From NCBI RefSeq assembly GCF_036014115.1, contig NZ_CP107913.1:1674001-1738000 (forward strand): a stretch of DNA of 64,000 bases, in the 5' to 3' direction. The notes below the pieces were generated by a model. It ran no database searches. It was not told where the DNA came from and saw only the letters and a program-made list of their open reading frames with translations. This stretch comes from Streptomyces sp. NBC_00448 (GTDB lineage Bacteria; Actinomycetota; Actinomycetes; Streptomycetales; Streptomycetaceae). The position numbers and the translations under genes are program-made. Shown one piece after another: positions 16,251-24,498 of this stretch. Positions within the stretch are counted from its first letter, which is position 1; the number at the start of each line of letters is the position of its first letter.

Positions 16251-19163
16251 CTACTGGGCGAGCGCCGGGTAGTTCCACTGCTGGCTGGGCTTGGTGGCGT
16301 CGCAGGTCAGCTGCACGAGCGGTGCTCCGTCGCTCGTGGACGATCCGTCCAGGTCGAGGCACTTCCCGCTGTTCACCGAGACCACCTGGTAGGCGCTGCC
16401 GCCGGGGAGCTGGACGAACGTCCACTGCTGGCTCGGCCTGGTGGCGTCGCAGGCCCACTGGACGATCGGTGCTCCGTCGCCCGTGGACGCCGCGGTCACG
16501 TCGAGGCACTTGCCGCTGCTGCCCGACACCAGCCGGAAGGCGCCGCTGTTTCCGGGAGCCTGGACGAACTGCCATGTCTGGTTCGGCTTGTTGGTGCCGC
16601 AGGGCCACTGGATGATCGACCCTCCGTCGCTGGTGGACCCGCCGGACACATCCACGCACTTGCCGCTGTTCACGTCGGTGATCGGGCCCCGGTCGGTGGA
16701 GTCGACGCTGATCTCCGCCGCGGACGCGTAGCCTCCGGTGGTGGTGTCGGCTTCGAGGCGGACATAGCGAGCCGCCCGGGCCGGGAAGACGGCGGTCTTG
16801 GGGGTGCGGTCCGCCCGCCACTTTCCGGTGGCCGCTTGGTGGAAGGTGGTGCCGTCGGTGCTGGTGTAGACGGTGTACCGCGTGATCGTTCCCTTGGCGC
16901 CGCGTCCCTGCGGAGGCAGGTAGGACAGGGCGCCGGCCTTCTTCACCGCGCCGAGGTCGACGGTGACGGACTGGGGCCTGCGGGACGTCTCGCTGCTCCA
17001 GGCGGTCGCCGGGTCGCCGTCGACGGCGTTGCGGGCTCCGCTTCCGGCGCGCTGGCTGGTGGCCGTGGCCGTGGCGTGGGTGGTGCCGGCCGGAGCGGTG
17101 ACGGCGACGTCGGTGAAGTCGACCTTGGCGAAGCTGCCGACCTCGAAGCCGGTCTGCCCGGTGGCGTGGCTGGTGTCGGTGAGGGTCGCGACGCGGGTGT
17201 GGTCGATGGACGCCTCGATGGTCGAACCGTTCATGCTCAGCGCCAGGTTGTGCCAGCTCCCGGTGCCGGGCGCGGGGACGGTGCCGCTCGCCAGGGTGGT
17301 GTCGGTCGCGCTCTGGTTCTCGGTGTAGAGGCTCCAGGCGCCGTCGGTGCCGAGCTTGAGGTGGTACGCGGAGCGGTCGTGGTCGGCGTGGTCGACGCGG
17401 CCGAGCAGTTCCGCCGAGGTCGACGGCTGTTCGAACCGGACGTCGGCGCTGGCCTGGTAGTCCTTCCACGCGGGGTCACCGAGGAAGGTGGTGGGGGTGT
17501 AGTTCATGTCCGTGTGCCACGGCAGCGGGGCATGGGTGAGGACCTGGCGCAGGCACCCCCGCGTTCCGGAGTCGCCGGGGCACGTCGCGGTCTCGAACGC
17601 GCCGGCCCAGTCGTGGAAGTACCGGGGTGAGGTTCCGGCGGGGTAGGTGGAGAAGTCGTTCCGGTAGGGCAGCGGCTGGGTCTGCGAGGGCGGCGGGACG
17701 GCGGCGCCCTTGGCCTGGTGGCGCGTGGTGGTGAGGGTGTAGACGGAGCCGGGCTGGAGGGTGAGCGAGTAGGTGCCGTCGTGGGGGGTGATGCTCGCTT
17801 CCTGGTCGAACCACTGGGCGGGATCGGTGGAGGCGACGTTGCTGTGCCAGACCTGCACGGCCTTGGTGGACAGGCCGCCCTTCACGGTGAGGCTGACGGT
17901 CTGGGGCGCTTGGGCGTCGGTGGTCTCGATGACCGTGCTGTAGTCCCGCCCGGACTTCAGCGTCACGTAGCTGCCGCTGTGCGGATCGCCGCCGCTGCCG
18001 CTGCCGGCGAGGTAACCGCCGGCACCGTCGAGGTACTTCCATCCCGGCTGGGCGAACTGCGTGGTGTGCGCCATGACCCAGATGTCCCGGCCGACCGTGT
18101 AGGACCCGGACCAGGGCTGGTCGGCCATCAGCGGGGCGGCGCCGTAGAACGGCTCGTTGGACGGCCAGGAGCCGACCAGCGGCCACTTGATGTCCGCGGT
18201 GACCTTGGCGTCGATGTACTCGCGGTTGAGGTTGCGGGCCAGCGCCTGCGGGTTCGCGCCGTCGCTGTCGTTGTCGTCCTCGGAGACCCACAGCGGCTTG
18301 TCGAGTCCCTCCGCGACCGTGCTGCCGGGGCAGCCGGTGTACGAGGGACTGGAGTGCCAGCACACGCCGTGCAGTCCGACGACCCCGACCGCGTTGTCGA
18401 ACGCGCTGTCGCCGGCGAGGTCGTCGGCGATCGACCAGCTCCCACCGGTGTTGTCCTCGTCCGGCGCCACCAGCTTGACGGCCGAGTCGCCGGTGGCGTC
18501 GAGGTGCTTGCGCAGGGCCTCGAAGTACGTCTTGTCGGTGGGGTTCTCGTTCCACCCGCCGAGGTAACCGACCTTCAGATGGTGGGACTTCGCGCAGCCG
18601 AGCCACGTGGTGAGGTAGTCCATGTTGTCCTTGGACCACATGTAGGGCTGCCCGGGCGAGGGGTTGCCGGGGTCGTCGACCCCGATCCAGCCCGGTGCGG
18701 CCCATTCCAGGCCGACGAACGTGATGTTCGGGTTGCGGGCGGCGGCCTGCTCCATGATCCACCACTCGTAGCCGGCGTCGCAGTTCACCTTGCCCTTGGT
18801 GCGCTCGATGCTGGGTTCGGGTCCGTCGGTGGAGTTGGCGTCACCGCCGATCTCCACCTTCAGGATCTGCATGCTCGCGCCGTAGTCCGGCTTGAACAGA
18901 TAGTCCAGGATCTGGCTGCGCTGCGGCTCCGGATAGTCGATCAGCGCACGGGAGTTCGCCCCGCCACCGCTGACCGTGCCGATGCCGTCGAAGGTGCGGC
19001 CGGGCGACGTGCCGTCCACGGTGATCGACGTCGTGGTGGCCGCACCGGCTCTGGCCGGGGCCAGCAGCACCGCCACCGAGGCCATGATCACGGCCAGGAC
19101 CGCGGCCAGCGCCACGAAGCGGCTCTCACCGCCTGTCCATCGTCGTTGCCTGTACGTGTCCAT
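16251..19163 (-). CDS. secreted GH59 beta-galactosidase (galactocerebrosidase family) with CBM32- and CBM13-type modules
   Basis: This 970-residue exported enzyme belongs to the GH59 family, known from galactosylceramidase. The signal peptide covers about residues 1-40 (ending ARAGA). GH59 motifs are FDGIGTVSGGGANSR, SQILDYLFKPDYGAS and KVEIGGDANSTDGPEPS. The likely acid/base is Glu206 in GGWNENPTDK and the likely nucleophile Glu295 in LWVSEDDNDSD. A beta region and LamG-like domain extend to about 660. A discoidin (F5/8, CBM32-like) domain lies at about 665-800, and a ricin-type beta-trefoil with three repeats (SGKCVD, SGKCLD, SGKCLD, each followed by a QxW) covers 815-970. It is the first gene of a two-gene operon with the GH35. 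Substrates could be galactolipids or beta-galactan; the binding modules favour a polymer. Confidence 0.93.
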   Translation of the reverse strand: MDTYRQRRWTGGESRFVALAAVLAVIMASVAVLLAPARAGAATTTSITVDGTSPGRTFDGIGTVSGGGANSRALIDYPEPQRSQILDYLFKPDYGASMQILKVEIGGDANSTDGPEPSIERTKGKVNCDAGYEWWIMEQAAARNPNITFVGLEWAAPGWIGVDDPGNPSPGQPYMWSKDNMDYLTTWLGCAKSHHLKVGYLGGWNENPTDKTYFEALRKHLDATGDSAVKLVAPDEDNTGGSWSIADDLAGDSAFDNAVGVVGLHGVCWHSSPSYTGCPGSTVAEGLDKPLWVSEDDNDSDGANPQALARNLNREYIDAKVTADIKWPLVGSWPSNEPFYGAAPLMADQPWSGSYTVGRDIWVMAHTTQFAQPGWKYLDGAGGYLAGSGSGGDPHSGSYVTLKSGRDYSTVIETTDAQAPQTVSLTVKGGLSTKAVQVWHSNVASTDPAQWFDQEASITPHDGTYSLTLQPGSVYTLTTTRHQAKGAAVPPPSQTQPLPYRNDFSTYPAGTSPRYFHDWAGAFETATCPGDSGTRGCLRQVLTHAPLPWHTDMNYTPTTFLGDPAWKDYQASADVRFEQPSTSAELLGRVDHADHDRSAYHLKLGTDGAWSLYTENQSATDTTLASGTVPAPGTGSWHNLALSMNGSTIEASIDHTRVATLTDTSHATGQTGFEVGSFAKVDFTDVAVTAPAGTTHATATATSQRAGSGARNAVDGDPATAWSSETSRRPQSVTVDLGAVKKAGALSYLPPQGRGAKGTITRYTVYTSTDGTTFHQAATGKWRADRTPKTAVFPARAARYVRLEADTTTGGYASAAEISVDSTDRGPITDVNSGKCVDVSGGSTSDGGSIIQWPCGTNKPNQTWQFVQAPGNSGAFRLVSGSSGKCLDVTAASTGDGAPIVQWACDATRPSQQWTFVQLPGGSAYQVVSVNSGKCLDLDGSSTSDGAPLVQLTCDATKPSQQWNYPALAQ

Positions 19164-19205
19164 GTGCCTGCCTCCTGGAGGACCGCGTCCTCGTCACGCG
19201 GATGA

Positions 19206-19272
19206 CAACCGACTCGGTGGAGCGAAGCGGGAAGGGGCGAGCAAGGAATCCAACCGAATCGAACTCAACCGA
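19206..19272. repeat. three CAACCGA direct repeats in the GH59 leader
   Basis: The heptamer CAACCGA (TCGGTTG on the coding strand) occurs at 19206-19212, 19251-19257 and 19266-19272. The last two are 15 bases apart and also flanked by GAATC/GATTC. All lie just downstream of the predicted start point, where a repressor would block transcription. They are candidate operators for a sugar-responsive regulator. Confidence 0.45.
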
Positions 19273-19293
19273 CCAGATTCACTCAGCGGCCAG

Positions 19294-19322
19294 AGGCTAG
19301 ACAGGCCCCCGCAGCGCGTCAA
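19294..19322 (-). promoter_or_regulatory. sigma-70-type promoter for the GH59-GH35 operon
   Basis: Read on the minus strand, TTGACG (19322-19317) and TAGCCT (19299-19294) are separated by exactly 17 bases. Both match the actinobacterial housekeeping consensus well. Transcription would begin near 19286, giving a leader of about 120 bases before the ATG at 19163. Confidence 0.75.
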
Positions 19323-19516
19323 GGTTTCACTCCGGTAACTTGCACGTGACGAGGCGCGGTGATCATCGCCAACGGCACTGCCCTGCTGGGCACTTGAGAG
19401 AGTGGACCGATCGGGGCAGAACGGGAGGACACGGTCGCGCCGAGCGGCGTTCGACGTCTGTACGGACTCGCTCGCCACGGCCCGCGCATGGCAGCGAAGC
19501 CGCCGACCGCACCGGG

Positions 19517-19603
19517 AACGCCCGGCGGCGAGCGATCAAGAACGCCCATCCAAGCGCTCACGAACGCCCATCCGGTGGACCGCGCCGGCAGCAACAACGC
19601 CCG
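19517..19603 (+). repeat. phased AACGCCC repeats upstream of the regulator gene
   Basis: AACGCCC starts at 19518, 19542, 19564 and 19597. The middle two belong to a 12-base direct repeat GAACGCCCATCC (19541-19552 and 19563-19574), 22 bases apart. Spacings of 24, 22 and 33 bases are close to whole helical turns, as in operator arrays. They lie about 105-190 bases before the ATG at 19709. Confidence 0.4.
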
Positions 19604-19708
19604 AACGGAGGCTTCCTGACGGCGGGATAGGGTTCGGTCCAGAAGATCCACTTGGCGCAGGCGAGTCGTACCGGGGCCGGACACGGTGGCCGCTCGAGGA
19701 GGGACCCG

Positions 19709-20812
19709 ATGCTGGAGGCTCTGGGGCTGGGCGCGCCCGAAGAGGCCGTGTACATGGCGCTGTTGGCCGGGCCGGCAGCCTCCGCGCAGGACCTCGCCTG
19801 GCAGACCGGCCTCGAAGAGGCCACCAGCGAGCGGATACTGCGGGACCTCACGGGACGCGGCTTGGTGGCCGTCGCCACCGACACCCGGACTTCGGGCCCG
19901 GCCGGGCTCGAAGCCGGACCCGCGCCCGTAGCCGAACCCGGACCTGCACCCGTAGCCGGGCCTACACCCGCACCCGCACCCGAAAAGCCCGGGCCCGAGG
20001 CCCCCCGGCCCACCCGCTACCGGCTCACCCCACCGTCGGTGGCCCTGGCCCCCCTCCTCGTCGAGCAGCGCAACGCCCTGCACCTGGCCGAGACCGCGTA
20101 CGCGAAGCTGACCGAGCGGTACCGCCACACCGCCGCGCACACGGACGGCGGTGTCGTGGAGGTGGTCGTCGGCGCGGAGCAGGTCGCGCACCGGTTCCAC
20201 CAACTGCAGTGCGGCGCCCAGCGGGAACTGCTCGTCTTCCTCGTCGGCGAGGCCGTCGCGGTGGCGAGGGAGGATGCCGACTCGTCGGAGAGCTCCGCCC
20301 TGGGCCGGGGGGTCGACTTCCGGGTGGTGGCCGCCAAGGACTATCTCGACGGTGACGACGTGGTGCGGGACGTGCGGGAGTCCGTCATGGCGGGTGTCGC
20401 GTTCCGCCTGGTCGACTCGCTGCCGCTGAAGATGGTCATCTCGGACCGGGAACGCGCCATGGTGCCACTGGAGATGACGGACTCCGGCGGTGTGCCGAGC
20501 GCGGTCGTCGTCCACCGCAGCGGCCTGCTGACGGCCCTGGTGCACCTCTTCGAGAAGGAGTGGGCCCAGGCCCGGCCGGTGTTCACCGGCACGGGGACCC
20601 TGGAGGACCCGGCCGGCGACCCGCAACCGACCGCGGAGGAACTGGAGGTCCTCGCCCTGCTGCTGGCCGGGGTCTCCGACCGCCGGGCGGCATCCCAACT
20701 CGGCCTCTCCATCCGCACCGTGGAGCGACGGGTGCGCCGGCTGACGGACCTCGCCGGCGGAGGGTCGCGCCTCCAACTCGGATGGCACGCCGCACGCGCG
20801 GGCTGGCTCTGA
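19709..20812 (+). CDS. TrmB/LuxR-like transcriptional regulator
   Basis: This 367-residue regulator starts at ATG 19709 after CGAGGAGGGA. Residues 1-55 form a winged-helix of TrmB type (LGAPEEAVYMALL, then the ERILRDLTGRGLV recognition part). Residues about 62-98 are a Pro/Ala/Gly-rich linker with GPAPVA repeats. Residues about 105-300 form an uncharacterised sensor region. The last 60 residues are a LuxR-type helix-turn-helix (EELEVLALLLAGVSDRRAAS, then SIRTVERRVRRL). This two-HTH layout is common in Streptomyces and usually lacks a known ligand. It is divergent from the GH59 operon and upstream of the protease gene, so either could be its target. The repeats upstream suggest autoregulation (inference). 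Confidence 0.85.
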   Translation: MLEALGLGAPEEAVYMALLAGPAASAQDLAWQTGLEEATSERILRDLTGRGLVAVATDTRTSGPAGLEAGPAPVAEPGPAPVAGPTPAPAPEKPGPEAPRPTRYRLTPPSVALAPLLVEQRNALHLAETAYAKLTERYRHTAAHTDGGVVEVVVGAEQVAHRFHQLQCGAQRELLVFLVGEAVAVAREDADSSESSALGRGVDFRVVAAKDYLDGDDVVRDVRESVMAGVAFRLVDSLPLKMVISDRERAMVPLEMTDSGGVPSAVVVHRSGLLTALVHLFEKEWAQARPVFTGTGTLEDPAGDPQPTAEELEVLALLLAGVSDRRAASQLGLSIRTVERRVRRLTDLAGGGSRLQLGWHAARAGWL

Positions 20813-20842
20813 GCGGATCACCGCCGTAGCGGCCGTCCGCGG

Positions 20843-20868
20843 GGAATCCGTCCGCGGAATCCGTCCGC
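20843..20868. repeat. tandem 13-bp repeat upstream of protease gene
   Basis: GGAATCCGTCCGC occurs twice head to tail (20843-20855, 20856-20868), preceded by a partial copy CCGTCCGC at 20833-20840. It lies in the 215-base region between the regulator gene and the subtilisin gene. It could be a binding site or simple slippage. Confidence 0.5.
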
Positions 20869-21027
20869 GAAACCGACCCCGCGCGGCGGAACGACCCGGC
20901 GGACACGGCCGATTGTCGGAATGCCGTCACGCGGGAGACCCGTCACCCGCGGCGCCTCTCAGCGATCCGTATCCCTGCCAGGATGCAGCCGAGCATGGCA
21001 TGTCCACGGCTTCGAGTAGGGAGACTC

Positions 21028-24000
21028 ATGCATCCAATAGCGCGGATGGCCCTGGGCGCGGCGACCGCCGCCGTCCTGGCCGTCACCGCCGGCGCGCCGT
21101 CCGGGGCAGCGGCCGCATCCCCTGACGGTGCCTCCGGGCAACATCCCCTCACCGGCAGCGGAACCGCGGCAACGGGCGGCAAGCAGGTCACCGTCACCCT
21201 CGTCACCGGCGACAAGGTCGTGGTGACCACGGACCCGTCGGGCCACAGCTCGGCAGCCGTACTGCCCCGCGAGGACGGCACCCAGCCGCTGGTGGAGACC
21301 TTCCAGTCGGGCAAGGACCTCTATGTCTACCCGGCGGACGCCGCCCAGGCGATCGCCGAGGGCAAGGTGGACCAGCAGCTGTTCAACGTCACCGGGCTCA
21401 TCCGCCAGGGGTACGACGACGCCCACAGCAGCACGCTGCCCCTCATCGCCACCTACCAGAACGGGGTGAATGTCGCCGCCAGCGCGCCGGCCGCCCCGCG
21501 GGGCGCCGAGCAGGGCCTGAGCCTCCCGGCCGTGGACGGCGTCGCGCTCAAGGCCGACAAGTCCACCGCCGCCACTTTCTGGCAGGACATCACCGGCACC
21601 CGGTCGCGTTCCGCCACCTCGCTGAAGAAGCTGTGGCTGGACAGCAAGGTCAAGGCGACGCTGGAGCAGTCCACCCAGCAGGTGCGCGCGCCGCAGGCCT
21701 GGGCCGAGGGCTACGACGGCAAGGGCACCAAGGTCGCCGTGCTGGACACGGGTGTGGACGCCGAACACCCGGACCTGGTCAACCGGATCGCCGAGTCGAA
21801 GAACTTCACGGACTCCGACAGCACCGACGACCGGCAGGGCCACGGCACGCACACCGCCTCCACCGTCGGCGGCTCCGGAGCCGCGAGCGACGGCCGCGAG
21901 AAGGGCGTCGCCCCCGGAACCTCCCTGCTCATCGGCAAGGTCCTCGACGACAGCGGCTCCGGCGACACCTCCTGGATCATCGCGGGCATGCAGTGGGCCG
22001 TCGACCAGCAGGCCGACGTCGTCTCCATGAGCCTGGGCAACCCCGAGATCGGCGACTGCTCCGACCCGCTGGCCCAGGCCGCGCAGGATCTCTCGCAGAA
22101 CACGCACACCCTGTTCGTCGTCGCCGCCGGCAACTCCGGTCCCGGCACCGAGACCGTCTCCTCGCCCGGTTGCGCGCCCGGCGTGCTGACCGTCGGCGCC
22201 GTCGACCAGAAGGACGCCACCGCGTCCTTCTCCAGCCGCGGGCCGGTGGCTGTCACCCACACCCTCAAGCCCGAGATCGCCGCCCCCGGCGTCGACATCC
22301 TCGCGGCCAAGGCGGGCGGGCGGGGTGTCTACGCCTACCAGACGATGTCGGGCACCTCCATGGCCACCCCGCACGTCGCCGGCGCGGCGGCCATCGTCCG
22401 CCAGGCCCACCCGACCTGGACCGCCCAGCAGATCAAGGCCGCGCTGGTCTCCTCCGCCCGTACCGGCGGCAAGGTCGCGGGCGCCGACCAGACCGGGGGC
22501 GGTGTCCTCGACGTGTACGCGGCAGTGCACCAGAAGGTGCTCTCCGCGCCGGCCGTGCAAGGCGGCAGCTACAACTGGCCGCAGGACGCCTCGGACCGCA
22601 CCACCGTGCAGGTGCCCTTCACCAACACCGGCACGGCCGCGGTCACCCTGGGTCTCAAGGTCAGCGGCGTGCACGGCAACGACGGCAGCGACGTCGACTC
22701 CCCCGTCATCAAGCCGGCGCAGGGCAAGGTGAGCGTTCCCGCGGGGGCCACCGTCCAGGTGCCGGTGCGGATCGATCCGACCGCCCGTCTCACCGCCGCC
22801 CAGTACGGAGCGGTCACCGGCCGGATCACGGCCACCGGCGGCGGCGCGCACGTCTCCGTGCCGGTCACGCTCTACGTCCAGCCGGAGACGCTCACCCTGC
22901 GGGTCAAGGTCGTCGACCGCAACGGCGCGCCCGCGACCGGCGCTTCGTCCGTGGACCTGGTCAGCCTCGACACCGCCAAGGGCGAGCGCCGCAGCAACGA
23001 CGGCGCGAGCGACCAGACGTACAGCGTGCGGCCGGGCGACTACGCCCTCTCCGGCTTCGTGGCCACCTACGACGCGGACAACGCCGTCGAATCCATCGGC
23101 TACCTCGCGCATCCGCAGGTGCACCTCACCCGGGACACCACCATCGTCCTGGACGCCCGCACGGCGCACCGGTTGAGCGTGCGCACCGACCGCCCCTCGA
23201 CGGTGAGCCACACCACCTTCAGCTACGGCCGCACCTGGGACGACACCTGGCAGCTGAGCGGCTCGCTGATGGCCGGCAGCGACGTGCAGAACTTCTACGC
23301 CTCCGTCGACGGCCGCGCGAAGAAGGGCACCTTCGAGTTCCGGCCCACCTGGCGTGCGACCGGTGCGCAGAACGGCTCGCCGTACGTCTACAACCTCTCG
23401 TTCCCGACCCAGGGCCCGCTGACGTCCGACCAGGTCTACCGGCCGCGGGACACCAAGCTGGCCCAGGTCACCGAGAAGTGGTACGCCCTCGGCAAGGAAG
23501 CCGACTACATGGACGGGCTGTTCCTCATCCCCTCCTGGGACAGCGGCACCACCATCACGGTGAGCCTGTTCGACCCGGTCCACGTACCGGGGACGCGGAC
23601 CGCCTACTACACGACCGGCGACGACGTCTGGCAGCACGGCGCGATGACCAGCTTCCCGTTCGCCGCGTACATGGGCGACCAGAACCGCACCTACCGGGCC
23701 GGCGAGCGCCGTACCGAGGAGTGGTACCGCGGTCTCCTGCGGCCGGCGGCGCCGCGCGACACGGACGGCAAGCCGGTACTGGCCGCCGAGCGGCAGGGCG
23801 ACCTGATCGGCTTCCAGAGCGCGCTGTGGCTCGACGCCTCCGGTGACCACTGGTCCGGCGGCGCGTCGTTCGGCGACCTCGGCAGCCTGGTGCTGAAGCG
23901 CGACGGCGAGCAGATCGCCACCAGCGAGTATCCGTACGACGTGTTCACGGTGCCGCCCGAGGACTCCGCGTACGAGCTCACCCAGTACCTGTCCAAGATC

Positions 24001-24417
24001 CCGACCTCGGACCCGAACTGGCTGCGCTCCACCGCCGTCACCACCACCTGGAGCTTCCGCTCGCACCTGGAGCCGGACGTCTACTCCCGTGGCCTGCCGA
24101 TCCTGTTCCCGGCGTACGACCTGCCGGTGGACGGTACGAACACGCTGCCCGCGCGGAGCGGCATCACGGTCGGCCTGTCGGCGGAGGGCCACGCCGGGTA
24201 CACCCCGGGCGCGATCACCGCGGCCGCGCTGTCCTACTCCTACGACGACGGCGCCACCTGGACCCAGGCGCCGACCCGTCAGCAGCACGGGAAGTGGACC
24301 GCTGTCCTCGACCACACCGGCGCCGCCGGCAAGCAGGTCACGCTGAAGGTCTCCCTCACCGACGCGAACGGCAACGCGGTCACCCAGACCGTCACCCGCG
24401 CCTACGACGTGCGGTAG
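21028..24417 (+). CDS. large secreted subtilisin-family (S8) serine protease
   Basis: This 1129-residue exported protease starts at ATG 21028 after TAGGGAGA; the frame from 20983 has no better site. The signal peptide covers about residues 1-32. A propeptide-like region follows to about 210 (VTLVTGDKVVVTTDPSGH). The S8 catalytic domain spans about 225-510, with Asp240 in AVLDTGVDAEHPD, His272 in GHGTHTAS and Ser444 in GTSMATPHVAG. The oxyanion Asn lies in AAGNSGPG. About 600 further residues of beta-sandwich domains follow (FN3-like part near 530-625), typical of large Streptomyces secreted proteases. It is monocistronic with a strong terminator. The substrate is unknown; bulk protein degradation or processing of secreted enzymes are both possible. 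Confidence 0.93.
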   Translation: MHPIARMALGAATAAVLAVTAGAPSGAAAASPDGASGQHPLTGSGTAATGGKQVTVTLVTGDKVVVTTDPSGHSSAAVLPREDGTQPLVETFQSGKDLYVYPADAAQAIAEGKVDQQLFNVTGLIRQGYDDAHSSTLPLIATYQNGVNVAASAPAAPRGAEQGLSLPAVDGVALKADKSTAATFWQDITGTRSRSATSLKKLWLDSKVKATLEQSTQQVRAPQAWAEGYDGKGTKVAVLDTGVDAEHPDLVNRIAESKNFTDSDSTDDRQGHGTHTASTVGGSGAASDGREKGVAPGTSLLIGKVLDDSGSGDTSWIIAGMQWAVDQQADVVSMSLGNPEIGDCSDPLAQAAQDLSQNTHTLFVVAAGNSGPGTETVSSPGCAPGVLTVGAVDQKDATASFSSRGPVAVTHTLKPEIAAPGVDILAAKAGGRGVYAYQTMSGTSMATPHVAGAAAIVRQAHPTWTAQQIKAALVSSARTGGKVAGADQTGGGVLDVYAAVHQKVLSAPAVQGGSYNWPQDASDRTTVQVPFTNTGTAAVTLGLKVSGVHGNDGSDVDSPVIKPAQGKVSVPAGATVQVPVRIDPTARLTAAQYGAVTGRITATGGGAHVSVPVTLYVQPETLTLRVKVVDRNGAPATGASSVDLVSLDTAKGERRSNDGASDQTYSVRPGDYALSGFVATYDADNAVESIGYLAHPQVHLTRDTTIVLDARTAHRLSVRTDRPSTVSHTTFSYGRTWDDTWQLSGSLMAGSDVQNFYASVDGRAKKGTFEFRPTWRATGAQNGSPYVYNLSFPTQGPLTSDQVYRPRDTKLAQVTEKWYALGKEADYMDGLFLIPSWDSGTTITVSLFDPVHVPGTRTAYYTTGDDVWQHGAMTSFPFAAYMGDQNRTYRAGERRTEEWYRGLLRPAAPRDTDGKPVLAAERQGDLIGFQSALWLDASGDHWSGGASFGDLGSLVLKRDGEQIATSEYPYDVFTVPPEDSAYELTQYLSKIPTSDPNWLRSTAVTTTWSFRSHLEPDVYSRGLPILFPAYDLPVDGTNTLPARSGITVGLSAEGHAGYTPGAITAAALSYSYDDGATWTQAPTRQQHGKWTAVLDHTGAAGKQVTLKVSLTDANGNAVTQTVTRAYDVR

Positions 24418-24434
24418 CCGGACAGGCGGATGGA

Positions 24435-24469
24435 GGAGCGGGCCCGTGTCAGGGACACGGGCCCGCTCC
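24435..24469. terminator. bidirectional terminator hairpin
   Basis: There is a perfect 16-bp stem (GGAGCGGGCCCGTGTC and its complement) with an AGG loop, followed by TTT. It lies in the 81-base gap between the convergent protease and beta-helix genes. Confidence 0.85.
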
Positions 24470-24498
24470 TTTCGGCTATCGCGCCGCCTTCCGGGTGG

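Larger units (their letters stand above)
19164..19708. other. divergent control region between GH59 operon and regulator gene
   Basis: This 545-base region holds no gene I can support. It contains the GH59 promoter (19294-19322), CAACCGA repeats on the GH59 side, and AACGCCC repeats on the regulator side. A short inverted repeat TGCCC-TGCT-GGGCA lies at 19379-19392. The regulator's ribosome binding site (GAGGAGGG) lies at about 19696-19703. No clear -35/-10 pair was seen for the plus direction. Confidence 0.6.

Noticed and set aside
19160..19640. Short plus-strand frames in the GH59-regulator gap as small genes
   Set aside because: They lack ribosome binding sites and cross the promoter and repeat elements; no protein family is evident.
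20959..24315. Long minus-strand frame opposite the subtilisin gene
   Set aside because: It has no recognisable domain, and the plus strand has the complete catalytic triad.
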